A stretch of 64,000 nucleotides of DNA. It comes from Spirosoma sp. SC4-14 (GTDB lineage Bacteria; Bacteroidota; Bacteroidia; Cytophagales; Spirosomataceae). Position 1 is the first letter of the stretch; each line of letters begins with the position of its first letter. Under the pieces are notes generated by a model. It had not been told where the DNA came from. It did not search any database and was given only the letters and a program-made list of their open reading frames with translations. Shown in pieces: positions 22,489 through 31,598 of the stretch. A program made the translations under genes and the position numbers. Where the stretch lies: positions 4,829,001-4,893,000 of the forward strand of contig NZ_CP147518.1 in the NCBI RefSeq assembly GCF_037201965.1, read 5' to 3'.

Positions 22489-23148
22489 CTACTGCTCAGC
22501 CTCGCAAAGCTGGTTATAGGCATATACCATGTCGCCAAACTGTTTCCAGTCGCGCCGGGTCGCGGTAGGATAATTATGGATAAAAGCCGGACAATCGCCG
22601 AAAACCTGATCATGAATGACTTCCAGATTACCTCGTTTGGCTATTAGCACCTCGGTCCCATTCTTGAGGGCAATGTAGCTCATCTCTTCGTGATTGGTTT
22701 CAAACACAAAGTTCCCAAAGGTGTACTCGGTGGTCTTCTTCCAGCCCGACGCATCGAAATATAGGGCAATCTTCCCGCCAAAGGGTGTCAGACGTTCCAG
22801 CAGCGTCAGCTTGTTGTTACGTCGGGGATTTGGCACTCGCTCGAACACAACGAACGTACGCGTTTGGGGAATGCTGCCGGTTGAGTAAGCAAAATCAGGA
22901 ATTCGCTGGGCAATTAACCGTAAATCGTCGCTTTTTAGTTTGGTTTTGGTTTGGTCGGTATGACGGATAATCACGGTGGCGGGGGAATCGTTGACGAGCA
23001 TACCCACCCGTATCCTGCCACGTATGGTATCATTTTTCAGCGTAACGACATAGCCATCTGTCCACATCGTAATGGCACCAACCGGATTATATTGCCCCTG
23101 GCAAAGCGTTATACTGATCAGACTCAAAACACTCCACAGAAATTTCAT
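22489..23148 (-). CDS. Secreted protein of unknown function
   Basis: The 219-residue protein starts MKFLWSVLSLISITLCQGQ, a Sec signal peptide probably cleaved after about residue 18. The mature part begins with WTDGYVVTLKNDTIRGRI, a beta-rich pattern seen in uncharacterised exported proteins of Cytophagales. The rest is beta-rich, with two Cys near the C-terminus. No catalytic motif is recognised. It is transcribed towards the rhamnulokinase gene and stands alone. Confidence 0.8.
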   Translation of the reverse strand: MKFLWSVLSLISITLCQGQYNPVGAITMWTDGYVVTLKNDTIRGRIRVGMLVNDSPATVIIRHTDQTKTKLKSDDLRLIAQRIPDFAYSTGSIPQTRTFVVFERVPNPRRNNKLTLLERLTPFGGKIALYFDASGWKKTTEYTFGNFVFETNHEEMSYIALKNGTEVLIAKRGNLEVIHDQVFGDCPAFIHNYPTATRRDWKQFGDMVYAYNQLCEAEQ

Positions 23149-23264
23149 ACCATTCGTTTTGCAAGCTGGCCAAAACTAACCAGGGAAGGTGATAGTTGAC
23201 TGCCATTTCAGGATGAAGCGCCAAACGGGTGGTTTGAAGTGAATAAAATGGATGCCTAAACCAA

Positions 23265-25016
23265 TTAAAGCCTGAAATTCATTCGGGCCAGTATCTTATC
23301 GCCAACTCGGGCAATAAACAGGTAATCGCCGGGAACGGCCAGGGTGAACTGTTCATTTATATCGGCCGTGTTATCGTATTGTTTTTCGAACATAACCAGT
23401 CCCTGCGGATCGGTAACATATAAATTGATCGTCTGCGGAGTGGGAATGGCGACTTTAATAGTCGTGGTTCCGGTAGCAGAGTTTGGATTAATGGTAAGCT
23501 GTCCGGCAAACGACAGATTTGTATCGGTCGACGTATCGACGTCGACGGTGAATACATCGGTCAGGCAACCTTGCTGATCGGCAACGGTGTAGGTAGTCGA
23601 TGTAGCAGGCGACACACTAATGGAGCGCGTATTCTGACCCGAACTCCATGTATAGGCCCCCGGCCACGACGCATTCAGTGTTACGGGCTTTCCCGGAAAG
23701 GTTAGAAAATAGCGTCGCTGGCTTACTTTTTTAAAAATCGTAAACTGATCCTTCACGGTCCCATCGGCAGCCAGCCACTGCGCATCCAGTCGATTGTCGT
23801 TTACATCGATGAGCATTGACCCACCCAACTGATTTGTCGAGTACACCATAGCCGGATGCGGGTAGCCAGCCGACAGGAGTCCTAGCTGCCCTCCGCTCCC
23901 ACTAACCACATAAATCGTCCCGGCCTGTTTGTTAATGATTGGGCAGGAGTTTGGCGAGCCATCATAGCGGGCACTGCTGGTTGAAACAGCATGCTGATTG
24001 AGGTCGAACGTATTGGATTGACCATAATGTCCTTTCAGGAGATAACTCCGTTCGTATAGATGACTATGCCCCGATAGCACCAGATCGACCTGGTACTTAT
24101 CCAGAATTGGCACTAGTTGCTGACGAATCAGACTTAAATCGGGTTCGGTATCCGAATTATGAGAGCCTTTCGTGTAGGGTGGGTGATGGAAAAAGACGAT
24201 CGTCCAAGGCAATGTGTTGGCGGCTAAATCCTTATCGAGCCATTGTGCCTGCCTGCCCGTCGGATCATACAGCCGGGAACCATCGTCGCCTTCGGAGTCG
24301 AGTGCTACAAAATGAATATTCGCATAATTGAACGAATAATTCATTTTTGAACCCGAGGCCAGCCCACCCGCTTCGGCCTGTTGTGGCACGCTGATAATTT
24401 TGTAATAATCAATATTCGGTGCCGTCGGAATATCGGCATATTCGTGGTTGCCGGGTATCGACCAAACGGGCAGGTGTTTGAGCAGATCGGAATATACATT
24501 AAAAAGCATCTGCTGATACTGTGCGTCGTAGCCCTGATTGTAGGCATTGTCGCCCAGCCAGAGCCAGATGTCGGCCGGATGCGTTTGGGCTACCTGCCGA
24601 TATTTATCGACGACGGCAAACTGGTTGTCGGTTCCACTACCAAAATCGCCCAGAGCCCATATCCGCACCGGCACCGCCGAGCCAGTTGGCGGTGATGTCT
24701 GAAAATATTGTTCGCCGGATGCCATCAGATCGCCCGCCGATGACCCAACCGAATAAAAATAGCGGGTAGCCGACTGCAGCCCCGTCAGCGTAACAATGTG
24801 TTCGGTAGTTGAGGTAGCCTCGATAACCTGTTGATTCAACTGATCGGCACTAAGACCAAATCGAACGCGGCTGTCGGTTGGCTGATCGGTACGCCATCGA
24901 ATGGTTATTCCGGCAGGCGTAACTGTTTGCAGGTAAGGTGCTCGGGTAATGGCCTGACCAGTTGCCCACGAACAGACAAACAGCAGAAAAAGACTCTGCA
25001 GAAAAAAGCATTTCAC
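23265..25016 (-). CDS. Secreted purple-acid-phosphatase-like metallophosphoesterase, T9SS substrate
   Basis: The 583-residue protein has a signal peptide (MKCFFLQSLFLLFVCSWATG), then a fibronectin-III-like N-terminal domain (RAPYLQTVTPAGITIRWRTD). The metallophosphatase core shows GDFGSG, GDNAYNQ, GNHEYAD, HHPPYT and GHSHLYER, the metal-binding blocks of purple acid phosphatases. The last ~75 residues, beginning NPNSATGTTTIKV, resemble a type IX secretion sorting domain. It is probably released to or held at the cell surface, where it would free phosphate from organic esters. Substrate is unknown. Confidence 0.87.
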   Translation of the reverse strand: MKCFFLQSLFLLFVCSWATGQAITRAPYLQTVTPAGITIRWRTDQPTDSRVRFGLSADQLNQQVIEATSTTEHIVTLTGLQSATRYFYSVGSSAGDLMASGEQYFQTSPPTGSAVPVRIWALGDFGSGTDNQFAVVDKYRQVAQTHPADIWLWLGDNAYNQGYDAQYQQMLFNVYSDLLKHLPVWSIPGNHEYADIPTAPNIDYYKIISVPQQAEAGGLASGSKMNYSFNYANIHFVALDSEGDDGSRLYDPTGRQAQWLDKDLAANTLPWTIVFFHHPPYTKGSHNSDTEPDLSLIRQQLVPILDKYQVDLVLSGHSHLYERSYLLKGHYGQSNTFDLNQHAVSTSSARYDGSPNSCPIINKQAGTIYVVSGSGGQLGLLSAGYPHPAMVYSTNQLGGSMLIDVNDNRLDAQWLAADGTVKDQFTIFKKVSQRRYFLTFPGKPVTLNASWPGAYTWSSGQNTRSISVSPATSTTYTVADQQGCLTDVFTVDVDTSTDTNLSFAGQLTINPNSATGTTTIKVAIPTPQTINLYVTDPQGLVMFEKQYDNTADINEQFTLAVPGDYLFIARVGDKILARMNFRL

Positions 25017-25254
25017 AGTGAATGAGTAAATTTTACAACGAAGGTAAATAGTTGTGATTGATGTTTAGTGGAATAAAAGTTACGCAAATTAGTAAGATAT
25101 ACTTAACTCACCATTCGGTTTTTCGCGTCATCTGTTTATTAATACGAGCCAGCTATTAACTAGGGCTGGCCTCGTGCTACTCAACTAGTCTACATTTGAG
25201 TCGTTTTGAACCAATCAGAACCACCAATGTAAAATCAAAATTCAATTCGTAACG

Positions 25255-25806
25255 ATGACCTTCTTTTCTGCCGCCCTCCTCGTGTCAGCCAGCCTGTTAG
25301 GCTCAGTAACAACAAATTCCAACCAAATATCTGCAATGAACACCAAACTACTTGATGTTCTGCCCATTGTTAACCAAAAAGTAACCTATACCGACGTTGT
25401 TGACTGTGGTAGTGTTTCTCAAACCGACCTTTTCCGGCGCGCTCGCATAGAGTTGGCTCAATCGTCGACCTCAGGTAGTGAACTTTTCTTAGTAAGCGAT
25501 AAAGAAACCGGCGACCTGGTTAGTCGTGGTAAACTGACCCTAACTATCCCCCGTTCAGAAAGCTTTTCGGGTGGCGTTTTTTCGTTTCGATACAGCATTG
25601 TGGTCGAATGCAGTAACCGTAAATACCGGGCAACGCTCACCAACATTGGTATAGAAGATGGAAGCGCCGAAAAATTGACCCCTATCGAAGCCTACACCCA
25701 ACGCAGCGAAAAAGATTTACAGCTCATTTATACAGCCCTCGACCAGCAGTTGAAAGCACGATTGGCCGCTCTTCAGGAAAATGTAAAGAACTATAAACCG
25801 TTCTGA
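25255..25806 (+). CDS. DUF4468 (TBP-like) domain exported protein
   Basis: The 183-residue protein starts MTFFSAALLVSASLLGSVTT, a likely signal peptide. Residues ~40-135 fit DUF4468: VVDCGSVSQTDLFRRARIEL, then a GDLVSRGKLTLTI strand, then FRYSIVVECSNRKYRATLTN. The family is common in Bacteroidota and has no known function. The C-terminal 40 residues are a charged helix. It stands alone between divergent and convergent neighbours. Confidence 0.75.
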   Translation: MTFFSAALLVSASLLGSVTTNSNQISAMNTKLLDVLPIVNQKVTYTDVVDCGSVSQTDLFRRARIELAQSSTSGSELFLVSDKETGDLVSRGKLTLTIPRSESFSGGVFSFRYSIVVECSNRKYRATLTNIGIEDGSAEKLTPIEAYTQRSEKDLQLIYTALDQQLKARLAALQENVKNYKPF

Positions 25807-25896
25807 TACAGCCAGATTTTGTATAAATCAACATTTGTTACGGTTCATTCGTATATGGCTAACAACACATGACCAGCACCCAATAACAGATAACCC

Positions 25897-27150
25897 TCAC
25901 CGAACCAGTTGCATGAGCCAGGCGCAGGCGATGCCGCCATAAGTGCCGAGCACATGGCTAAGCACGGCCAGCAGCACACCAACCGGAGCCAGCGCCGGAT
26001 GAAAAACCGAGGCTACGGCAGGGGCCGTGGCAACGCCACCAATATTGGCCTGGCTCCCCACTGCCACGAAAAAATAGGGCGCTTTCAACAAGCGGGCGGC
26101 CGCAAACATGACCACAACATGAATCAGCATCCAGACGATTGCTACGGCAAACAGCCCCCAGTTGCCGCTGATGTTCGACAGGTCGAGCCGCATGCCAATG
26201 GTCATGATCAGAAAGTAAATAAATAAGGTTGAGATGTCGGTGGTGCCCAGTTTTTCCAGTTTTCGGATACGGGTAAACGACAGTCCGACACCCAGCGAGG
26301 TAGCACTAATCACAACCCATAGAAAGTTCGACAGAAATGGTTCCAGCCCATGCGCACGCATCCAGTCGGCATGAGGAGAAAATGCGTTCGTTAACACCGA
26401 TGCCAGCAGGTGAGCCACTGCCGCCCCACCAAAACCCACCGCCAGAATAGTCGACAAATCGGTTAGGTCGGCTGGTTTATCACGTTCTTCGCGGTAGTTT
26501 AAAATACGCTGTTTCACCTCTTCGATACTCGCATTATCGGCCTTCAGGAAGTTGTCGATCCGATCTGAATAGGCGGCACCGTAGATCAGACAGGCCGTCC
26601 AGGTATTCGACACCACCGCATCAACGACCAGAATAATTACAAACAGCGCTTCGCTGCAACCATAAATTTCTTTCAGGGCAATCTGGCTACTGCTGCCGCC
26701 GATCCAGCTTCCCGAAATAGTTACCAAACCTTTCCAGAGTTGCTGGTCGACGGCCTGCCGATGAAACTCGGGCGATACCGAACTCACCAAAGCCAGCGCC
26801 AGTGGTCCGCCAATAATAATTCCGAAGGTTCCGGCCAGAAATACCAGTAAGGCTTTATTTCCCAACCGAAGAATAGATCGCAAATCGGCAGTAGAGGTCA
26901 ATAAAACCAGCGCGGCAGGCAGTAGATACTGCGACGCAACAGTATAGAGACTCGACTGCTCGCCGGAAATAATACCCAGACTATTCATTGCGCCCGGAAA
27001 AATATAACACAGTAACAACGCCGGAACCCAGTTGTAAAATCGCTGCCACCCCTTGTGCGGCAAGCGGGCGGTTTGAAAAATCAGAGCCAGCAATACCAGC
27101 AGAAGGCCAAGTATAATGGCATCGTGGGTAATTAGGGGTTGTTGCGGCAT
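25897..27150 (-). CDS. DUF819-family multi-pass membrane protein
   Basis: The 417-residue protein has about ten membrane segments. Diagnostic stretches are SGSWIGGSSSQIALKEIYG near residue 150 and VGSQANIGGVATAPAVASVF near 365, both conserved in the DUF819 (YjcL-like) family. The repeated N/S-rich loops in two halves suggest an ion or solute carrier, but no substrate is established. It is divergently arranged with the reductase-domain gene at 27234. Confidence 0.87.
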   Translation of the reverse strand: MPQQPLITHDAIILGLLLVLLALIFQTARLPHKGWQRFYNWVPALLLCYIFPGAMNSLGIISGEQSSLYTVASQYLLPAALVLLTSTADLRSILRLGNKALLVFLAGTFGIIIGGPLALALVSSVSPEFHRQAVDQQLWKGLVTISGSWIGGSSSQIALKEIYGCSEALFVIILVVDAVVSNTWTACLIYGAAYSDRIDNFLKADNASIEEVKQRILNYREERDKPADLTDLSTILAVGFGGAAVAHLLASVLTNAFSPHADWMRAHGLEPFLSNFLWVVISATSLGVGLSFTRIRKLEKLGTTDISTLFIYFLIMTIGMRLDLSNISGNWGLFAVAIVWMLIHVVVMFAAARLLKAPYFFVAVGSQANIGGVATAPAVASVFHPALAPVGVLLAVLSHVLGTYGGIACAWLMQLVR

Positions 27151-27233
27151 CGAACCAGAACGCGAATTTTCCTATGAGTGTACGTAAACTTAAGCCCGAA
27201 TACCGTTGTTGACAATTCAGTAAGGCTACTTTT

Positions 27234-27746
27234 ATGGGAAACGTAAAATTATTTATTGCCACCAGCCTGGATGGCTACATTGCGGGCCCCAAGGGTGAAA
27301 TTGACTGGTTATTTACCGAAGGCGAGTATGGCTACACGGCCTTTATGGAAACCGTCGATACAACCCTGATGGGTAACGAAACCTACAAGCTTACCAAAAC
27401 CTTCGGCGAGTTTCCCTATAAAGGTCTTCGAAATTACGTTTTCACCCGAAATACGGAACATCCGCCGGAGCCCTATGTGGAGTTTATTTCGGGCGACATT
27501 GCCGCATTTGTCGAGTCACTGAAAGCACAGGATGGCAAGGATATTTTCCTGATCGGGGGCAGCCACATCAATGCCGTTTTGCTCGAAGCAGGTCTGATCG
27601 ATGAGTTACAGGTTTTTATTCACCCTATCGTTCTGGGCAACGGAATCCCAATGGTTCAGCCTACCCAAACGCGCCATAACTGGACTTTCGTAGCCAGTAA
27701 ATCGTATGAGAACGGCCTGGTCGAGCTACACTACCTAAAGGGCTAA
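27234..27746 (+). CDS. Dihydrofolate reductase-family protein (RibD C-terminal domain)
   Basis: The 170-residue protein fits the RibD_C fold: KLFIATSLDGYIAGPKGEID at the N-terminus, TTLMGNETYKL near residue 45, and DIFLIGGSHINAVLLEAGLI near 105, the nucleotide-binding GG region. It is a probable NADPH-dependent reductase. The fold covers riboflavin-pathway and other reductases, and the substrate cannot be called. There is no operon partner. Confidence 0.87.
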   Translation: MGNVKLFIATSLDGYIAGPKGEIDWLFTEGEYGYTAFMETVDTTLMGNETYKLTKTFGEFPYKGLRNYVFTRNTEHPPEPYVEFISGDIAAFVESLKAQDGKDIFLIGGSHINAVLLEAGLIDELQVFIHPIVLGNGIPMVQPTQTRHNWTFVASKSYENGLVELHYLKG

Positions 27747-27885
27747 TTCCCAATACATCAGGCATACGTCAACAGAAACAGCATCAGCAACTTTCGGGGA
27801 AAAGAATCGACATGAGTAGTATTTTTTCATGATTATGCCCTTACAGTTATAGTCAACTCTTTTTTCGGCTCTGTTTTACTCTTCT

Positions 27886-29196
27886 ATGTATCAGTTTCTC
27901 GTTGCCTGTTTCCTGAGCGCCCTTCCGCTAAGTGCTCCTCCTACTGGCGAAAATCCATCTGTAACTCCGACTAAGTCGCCCAAAAAAGCGGTTTCGGCCG
28001 CAAACATAAAAGTACCGGCAGGCTTTTCGGCCACAATTGTTGCCGAAGAATTAGGCCCAACGCGGCACATTGCCATTAGCAAAACCGGCGACATTTATGT
28101 TAAACTGTCGAAGCTCAAAGATGGCAAAGGTATTTACCGGTTACGCGATACCGACAAAGATGGCACTATCGACGAGCGATTTGGCTTCGGCGATTACCCA
28201 GGAACCGGTATCTATATCAAGAATGGCTATCTGTATGCATCGTCGAACACGGGTGTTTACCGATATAAGCTGAATGAAAAGGAAGAAGTTATTGATCCTG
28301 ATCAGCCCGAGCAACTCGTTCGGGGGCTTTTAGTAACCGATCGCGACCAGTCGAAATCCATTGTTGTCGACAATAAGGATAATCTCTACGTCAATATTGC
28401 TTCCTACAACGACGCCTGTCGCGAACCGGGCACTGGTAAAGGCATGATGCCCTGCCCCCTGCTCGACTCAGCCGCTGCTATCTGGCAATTTAAAGCCAAT
28501 CAGCCGAATCAGACGTATGCCACGGGTACACGCTATGCTACCGGACTTAAAAATGTTGTAGGTCTCGACTGGAATTCAAAAACCAACACCCTGTTCGTTA
28601 TGCAGCACGGTCGGGGTCAGTTTCACGACTTTTACCCGCAATATTACACGCCCAAACAAAGCGCCGAACTACCCGCCGAAACCATGTATGAACTTCATAA
28701 GGGCGACGACGCGGGCTGGCCCTATATTTATTACGACCCTGTTCAGAAAAAGAAAATTCTGGCCCCCGAGTATGGCGGTGATGGCAAAAAAACGGGGGGC
28801 GAAAATACCATCAATCCAGTAGCCGCTTTCCCGGCTCACCTGGGCCCTAATGGACTATTATTTTATACAGGTACGGCTTTCCCGGAAAAATACCGCAATG
28901 GAGCCTTCATCGCCTTTCACGGTCAGTCGACGCCTATTCATAAAGGATATCTGGTGGCTTTTGTGCCCTTTAAGAATGGAAAGCCATCGGGCAACTGGGA
29001 GATCTTTGCCGATAACTTTGCCGGAACCGACCTCGAAAAACCGACCGGCCCCATTCAGCACCGCCCCTGCGGACTGGCTCAGAGTCCCGATGGTTCGCTC
29101 TACGTCACCGACGACCTGAACGGAACTTTGTTTCGCATTGCCTATAACGGCCCGCGAACCGGCAGCAAAAAGCCAGCATCTTCGGTAAAAAAATAG
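27886..29196 (+). CDS. Exported sorbosone-dehydrogenase-like beta-propeller protein
   Basis: The 436-residue protein starts MYQFLVACFLSALPLSAPPT, a likely signal peptide. The body is a six-bladed propeller of the glucose/sorbosone dehydrogenase superfamily: GFSATIVAEELGPTRHIAIS, GLKNVVGLDWNSKT, then HKGDDAGWPYIYYD and HRPCGLAQSPDGSLYVTDD. Family members use PQQ or bind sugars, and many bacterial ones are of unknown activity. It is probably periplasmic. Confidence 0.85.
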   Translation: MYQFLVACFLSALPLSAPPTGENPSVTPTKSPKKAVSAANIKVPAGFSATIVAEELGPTRHIAISKTGDIYVKLSKLKDGKGIYRLRDTDKDGTIDERFGFGDYPGTGIYIKNGYLYASSNTGVYRYKLNEKEEVIDPDQPEQLVRGLLVTDRDQSKSIVVDNKDNLYVNIASYNDACREPGTGKGMMPCPLLDSAAAIWQFKANQPNQTYATGTRYATGLKNVVGLDWNSKTNTLFVMQHGRGQFHDFYPQYYTPKQSAELPAETMYELHKGDDAGWPYIYYDPVQKKKILAPEYGGDGKKTGGENTINPVAAFPAHLGPNGLLFYTGTAFPEKYRNGAFIAFHGQSTPIHKGYLVAFVPFKNGKPSGNWEIFADNFAGTDLEKPTGPIQHRPCGLAQSPDGSLYVTDDLNGTLFRIAYNGPRTGSKKPASSVKK

Positions 29197-29203
29197 TAAA
29201 AAT

Positions 29204-29238
29204 CAACCCTAAACGGTCTTCGAGACCTTTTAGGGTTG
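29204..29238. terminator. Bidirectional terminator hairpin
   Basis: The stem CAACCCTAAACGGTC / GACCTTTTAGGGTTG has one mismatch and loop TTCGA. It lies just after the propeller gene, between convergent genes. Confidence 0.75.
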
Positions 29239-29258
29239 TTGCAATAGTCCTGATGAAA

Positions 29259-29714
29259 TTAGTTTTTAGCCCGCACGGGTAAATCTTCCAGTTGCGCGTA
29301 GCTCAGTTTCCAGAGGCCATCGTCGCCTTTTTTCCAGAGCAGTATAAAATTCCCTTCACCATAGCCACGCGGCAACGTTGGTTCATCGGGAAGCACATCA
29401 ACCGAGAAAGTGCCCGCTTCGTAAGCCGTTTTCGAGTCCGAGCCCGAACTAACCACATTCGTTTTGAGGTCGGCCAGCGTAGGTAGCGTTGCCTGCACCC
29501 ATTTTTTCGACACGTCCGATTTTCCGGAGAAATGCGTATTGCCCTGCACAAACTGGACATCTTCGGCCAGATAGCCAACCAGTTTATCGGCATTTTTAGT
29601 ATTCCAGGCATCAATAAACTGACGGTCAAGATCCTGAACAACCGCTATATCGTTCGACCGGGAACAGGCCCCCAGCATAACCGATGCGATTAATAGTCCT
29701 ATATACGCTTTCAT
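29259..29714 (-). CDS. DUF4440 / NTF2-like lipoprotein
   Basis: The 151-residue protein has a lipobox (MKAYIGLLIASVMLGACSRS, Cys-17). Residues ~25-145 form an NTF2-like cone: DRQFIDAWNTKNADKLVGYL, then FSGKSDVSKKW and FILLWKKGDDGLWKLSYAQL. This matches the SgcJ/YybH DUF4440 group, whose members bind small ligands or act as enzymes. Function here is unknown. It is likely anchored in a membrane facing the periplasm. Confidence 0.82.
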   Translation of the reverse strand: MKAYIGLLIASVMLGACSRSNDIAVVQDLDRQFIDAWNTKNADKLVGYLAEDVQFVQGNTHFSGKSDVSKKWVQATLPTLADLKTNVVSSGSDSKTAYEAGTFSVDVLPDEPTLPRGYGEGNFILLWKKGDDGLWKLSYAQLEDLPVRAKN

Positions 29715-29839
29715 GGTTCTATGAATTTATAGCATTTCCAACGGCCATACCTGCTTCTAACGACCAATCCGGGTTGGTAGCCGCTGATAGCAATAGCCAG
29801 ACGAAACGATTATTGACTTTATTCTTTGGGTTATTGGTA

Positions 29840-30538
29840 TTACCAGCTTTTACGACGGTATTCAGAATCGCCGTAGGGCGTATTAGGGTCACCATAAGAC
29901 TGGTTTGGCAGGAAGCCTTCGCGTAAAATATACGACGATGGCACAGGCTCCGGACTATACAACGCAGCGGGCCGCGCGGCTGAAGCTGGTTTGGCGGTTG
30001 CACTTCGGTTTGTAGCTACATACGGTTTCAAATCCGAATTGGCGGCTACTCGCTCGGCAGCCTGCCGTTCTGCTTCGGCCCGAGCCATGGCTTCGCGTTC
30101 GGCAGCCGCGCGGGCAGCGGCTTCGCGTTTGTTTTTAGTATCGATGTGTTTCCCCACAGCATAGCCAGCGGCACCGCCCACTACACCACCAATAACTCCG
30201 CCAACCACCCGATTTCGCTTGTTGATAACAGCCCCGGCGGCACCACCAACGCCCGCTCCAATGGCTGTTCCTTTAGCCTGCGGACTCCAGCGTTTCCGCT
30301 GTTTTTGCTGTTTGCTGCCAATGGCATAGCCCGCACCACCGCCCAGCACTCCACCAATAACAGCACCTACGGCCGGATTACGTTTGTTGATAGCAGCTCC
30401 GGCAACTGCACCGGCACCAGCCCCAACCACAGTACCTGTAGTTTTAGGCCCCCATCCCGATTGAGCCTGAGTATGTATAGAATGGCCCAGAAAAAAGACC
30501 ATCAATAAGAGTGAACTCTTTTTATGAATCGTTTTCAT
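29840..30538 (-). CDS. Exported glycine-zipper protein with internal duplication
   Basis: The 232-residue protein has a signal peptide (MKTIHKKSSLLLMVFFLGHS) and two near-identical glycine-zipper modules: GAGAGAVAGAAINKRNPAVG (about 38-57) and GAGVGGAAGAVINKRNRVVG (about 94-113), each followed by a VIGGV..GGAGYA helix. An Ala/Glu/Arg coiled segment (about 135-165) and an unstructured tail follow. Glycine zippers pack into membranes, so it is probably an envelope protein, though the role is unknown. Confidence 0.82.
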   Translation of the reverse strand: MKTIHKKSSLLLMVFFLGHSIHTQAQSGWGPKTTGTVVGAGAGAVAGAAINKRNPAVGAVIGGVLGGGAGYAIGSKQQKQRKRWSPQAKGTAIGAGVGGAAGAVINKRNRVVGGVIGGVVGGAAGYAVGKHIDTKNKREAAARAAAEREAMARAEAERQAAERVAANSDLKPYVATNRSATAKPASAARPAALYSPEPVPSSYILREGFLPNQSYGDPNTPYGDSEYRRKSW

Positions 30539-30834
30539 AACCGTGAATAGTTGGTTAGCACGTTGTTTGAATAATTCTTACAAATCAACCAGCTTCCAGC
30601 TTTCTTGTTTTACTCTAAGACTACGATAGAACTAATTGGTTTAGTATAACCAGTTGTTTTAAACCTATTTTAACCATGGGTATACTGTCCAGACACGTAC
30701 AACCCTGTCCGTTTGTGGACAAGGCCTTTTCTTTACTATATGCCCCTACATACTGATTTAGGCCTTTTTCAGACTTGGCAAGCCGTTTGACTACTCTATC
30801 ATGAACCTGTATAGATCAGTTAACAACAACGACT

Positions 30835-31548
30835 ATGAAATGCAACCTGACAAATTTCTGGCTTTTGACAGTACTGGCTCTAAGTACACTAACCATTTAT
30901 GTACCCGCTCATGCTGAGCATGAGCCTTTTGTTTCAACAGCCGACTCCGGCCGCCCCGATTCTACCGGCGCCTACTGGAAACTGCGAACCGACTACAAAA
31001 CCCGATTAACCAGCGTCCAGTTTTTCACGGCACAACACCAGCTCATTTACGAAGAAAAATTACCCGGTCGCTATGTTCGCCTAACCCGGCGAAATGTCCG
31101 GCTATTTGATGAATTGCTGGATGCATTAGCAAACCGACGATTGCTCGATACCCGAATCGAATCCCGTAGTCTGATGGCCAGTAACACGATGGGTTTCAAA
31201 CAATCGTCTATTCGGGAGGAAACCAGTACCTCGCTCGAAAACGCTCCCCACAATCCGGACAAGCTGGTATTTACGGCCAATTCGGCAGTAACGGACCTCG
31301 GGAAGATGGTTATTTATTGCACAAATCCGACCAGAGTACCGCTCTATGTTTCGCTTACCGACGACATGCAGCTGATGGATTACTACCACGAGCGTAGTAA
31401 AGACATGGACTATACGCGCTATTTCGACATCAATCAACTACCGATCGGCAGTTATCGACTCCAGATTAAACACCCAAAACAGACAGTCAACTTTATTTTG
31501 ACGATCAAACTAAAAGGCGAACGTTATAGCCTGCGCGAGCTGAAATAG
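30835..31548 (+). CDS. Secreted hypothetical protein
   Basis: The 237-residue protein has a Sec signal (MKCNLTNFWLLTVLALSTLT, cleaved near AHA-E27). The mature part starts with a beta-strand segment (GAYWKLRTDYKTRLTSVQFF) resembling exported beta-sandwich proteins. A second sandwich-like region near the end (SYRLQIKHPKQTVNFILTIK) looks like the secretion-tail fold but lacks a sorting motif. No enzyme motif is seen. It stands alone, with a terminator just after it. Confidence 0.78.
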   Translation: MKCNLTNFWLLTVLALSTLTIYVPAHAEHEPFVSTADSGRPDSTGAYWKLRTDYKTRLTSVQFFTAQHQLIYEEKLPGRYVRLTRRNVRLFDELLDALANRRLLDTRIESRSLMASNTMGFKQSSIREETSTSLENAPHNPDKLVFTANSAVTDLGKMVIYCTNPTRVPLYVSLTDDMQLMDYYHERSKDMDYTRYFDINQLPIGSYRLQIKHPKQTVNFILTIKLKGERYSLRELK

Positions 31549-31558
31549 CGACTGGCGC

Positions 31559-31598
31559 AAACCCGGTCTCCTGCCAATAATAAGGGACCGGTTTTTTA
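31559..31598. terminator. Bidirectional terminator
   Basis: The stem CCGGTC / GACCGG extends with flanking A/T pairs around an 18-nt loop and ends in GGTTTTTTA. It lies between the convergent genes at 31548 and 31596. Confidence 0.75.
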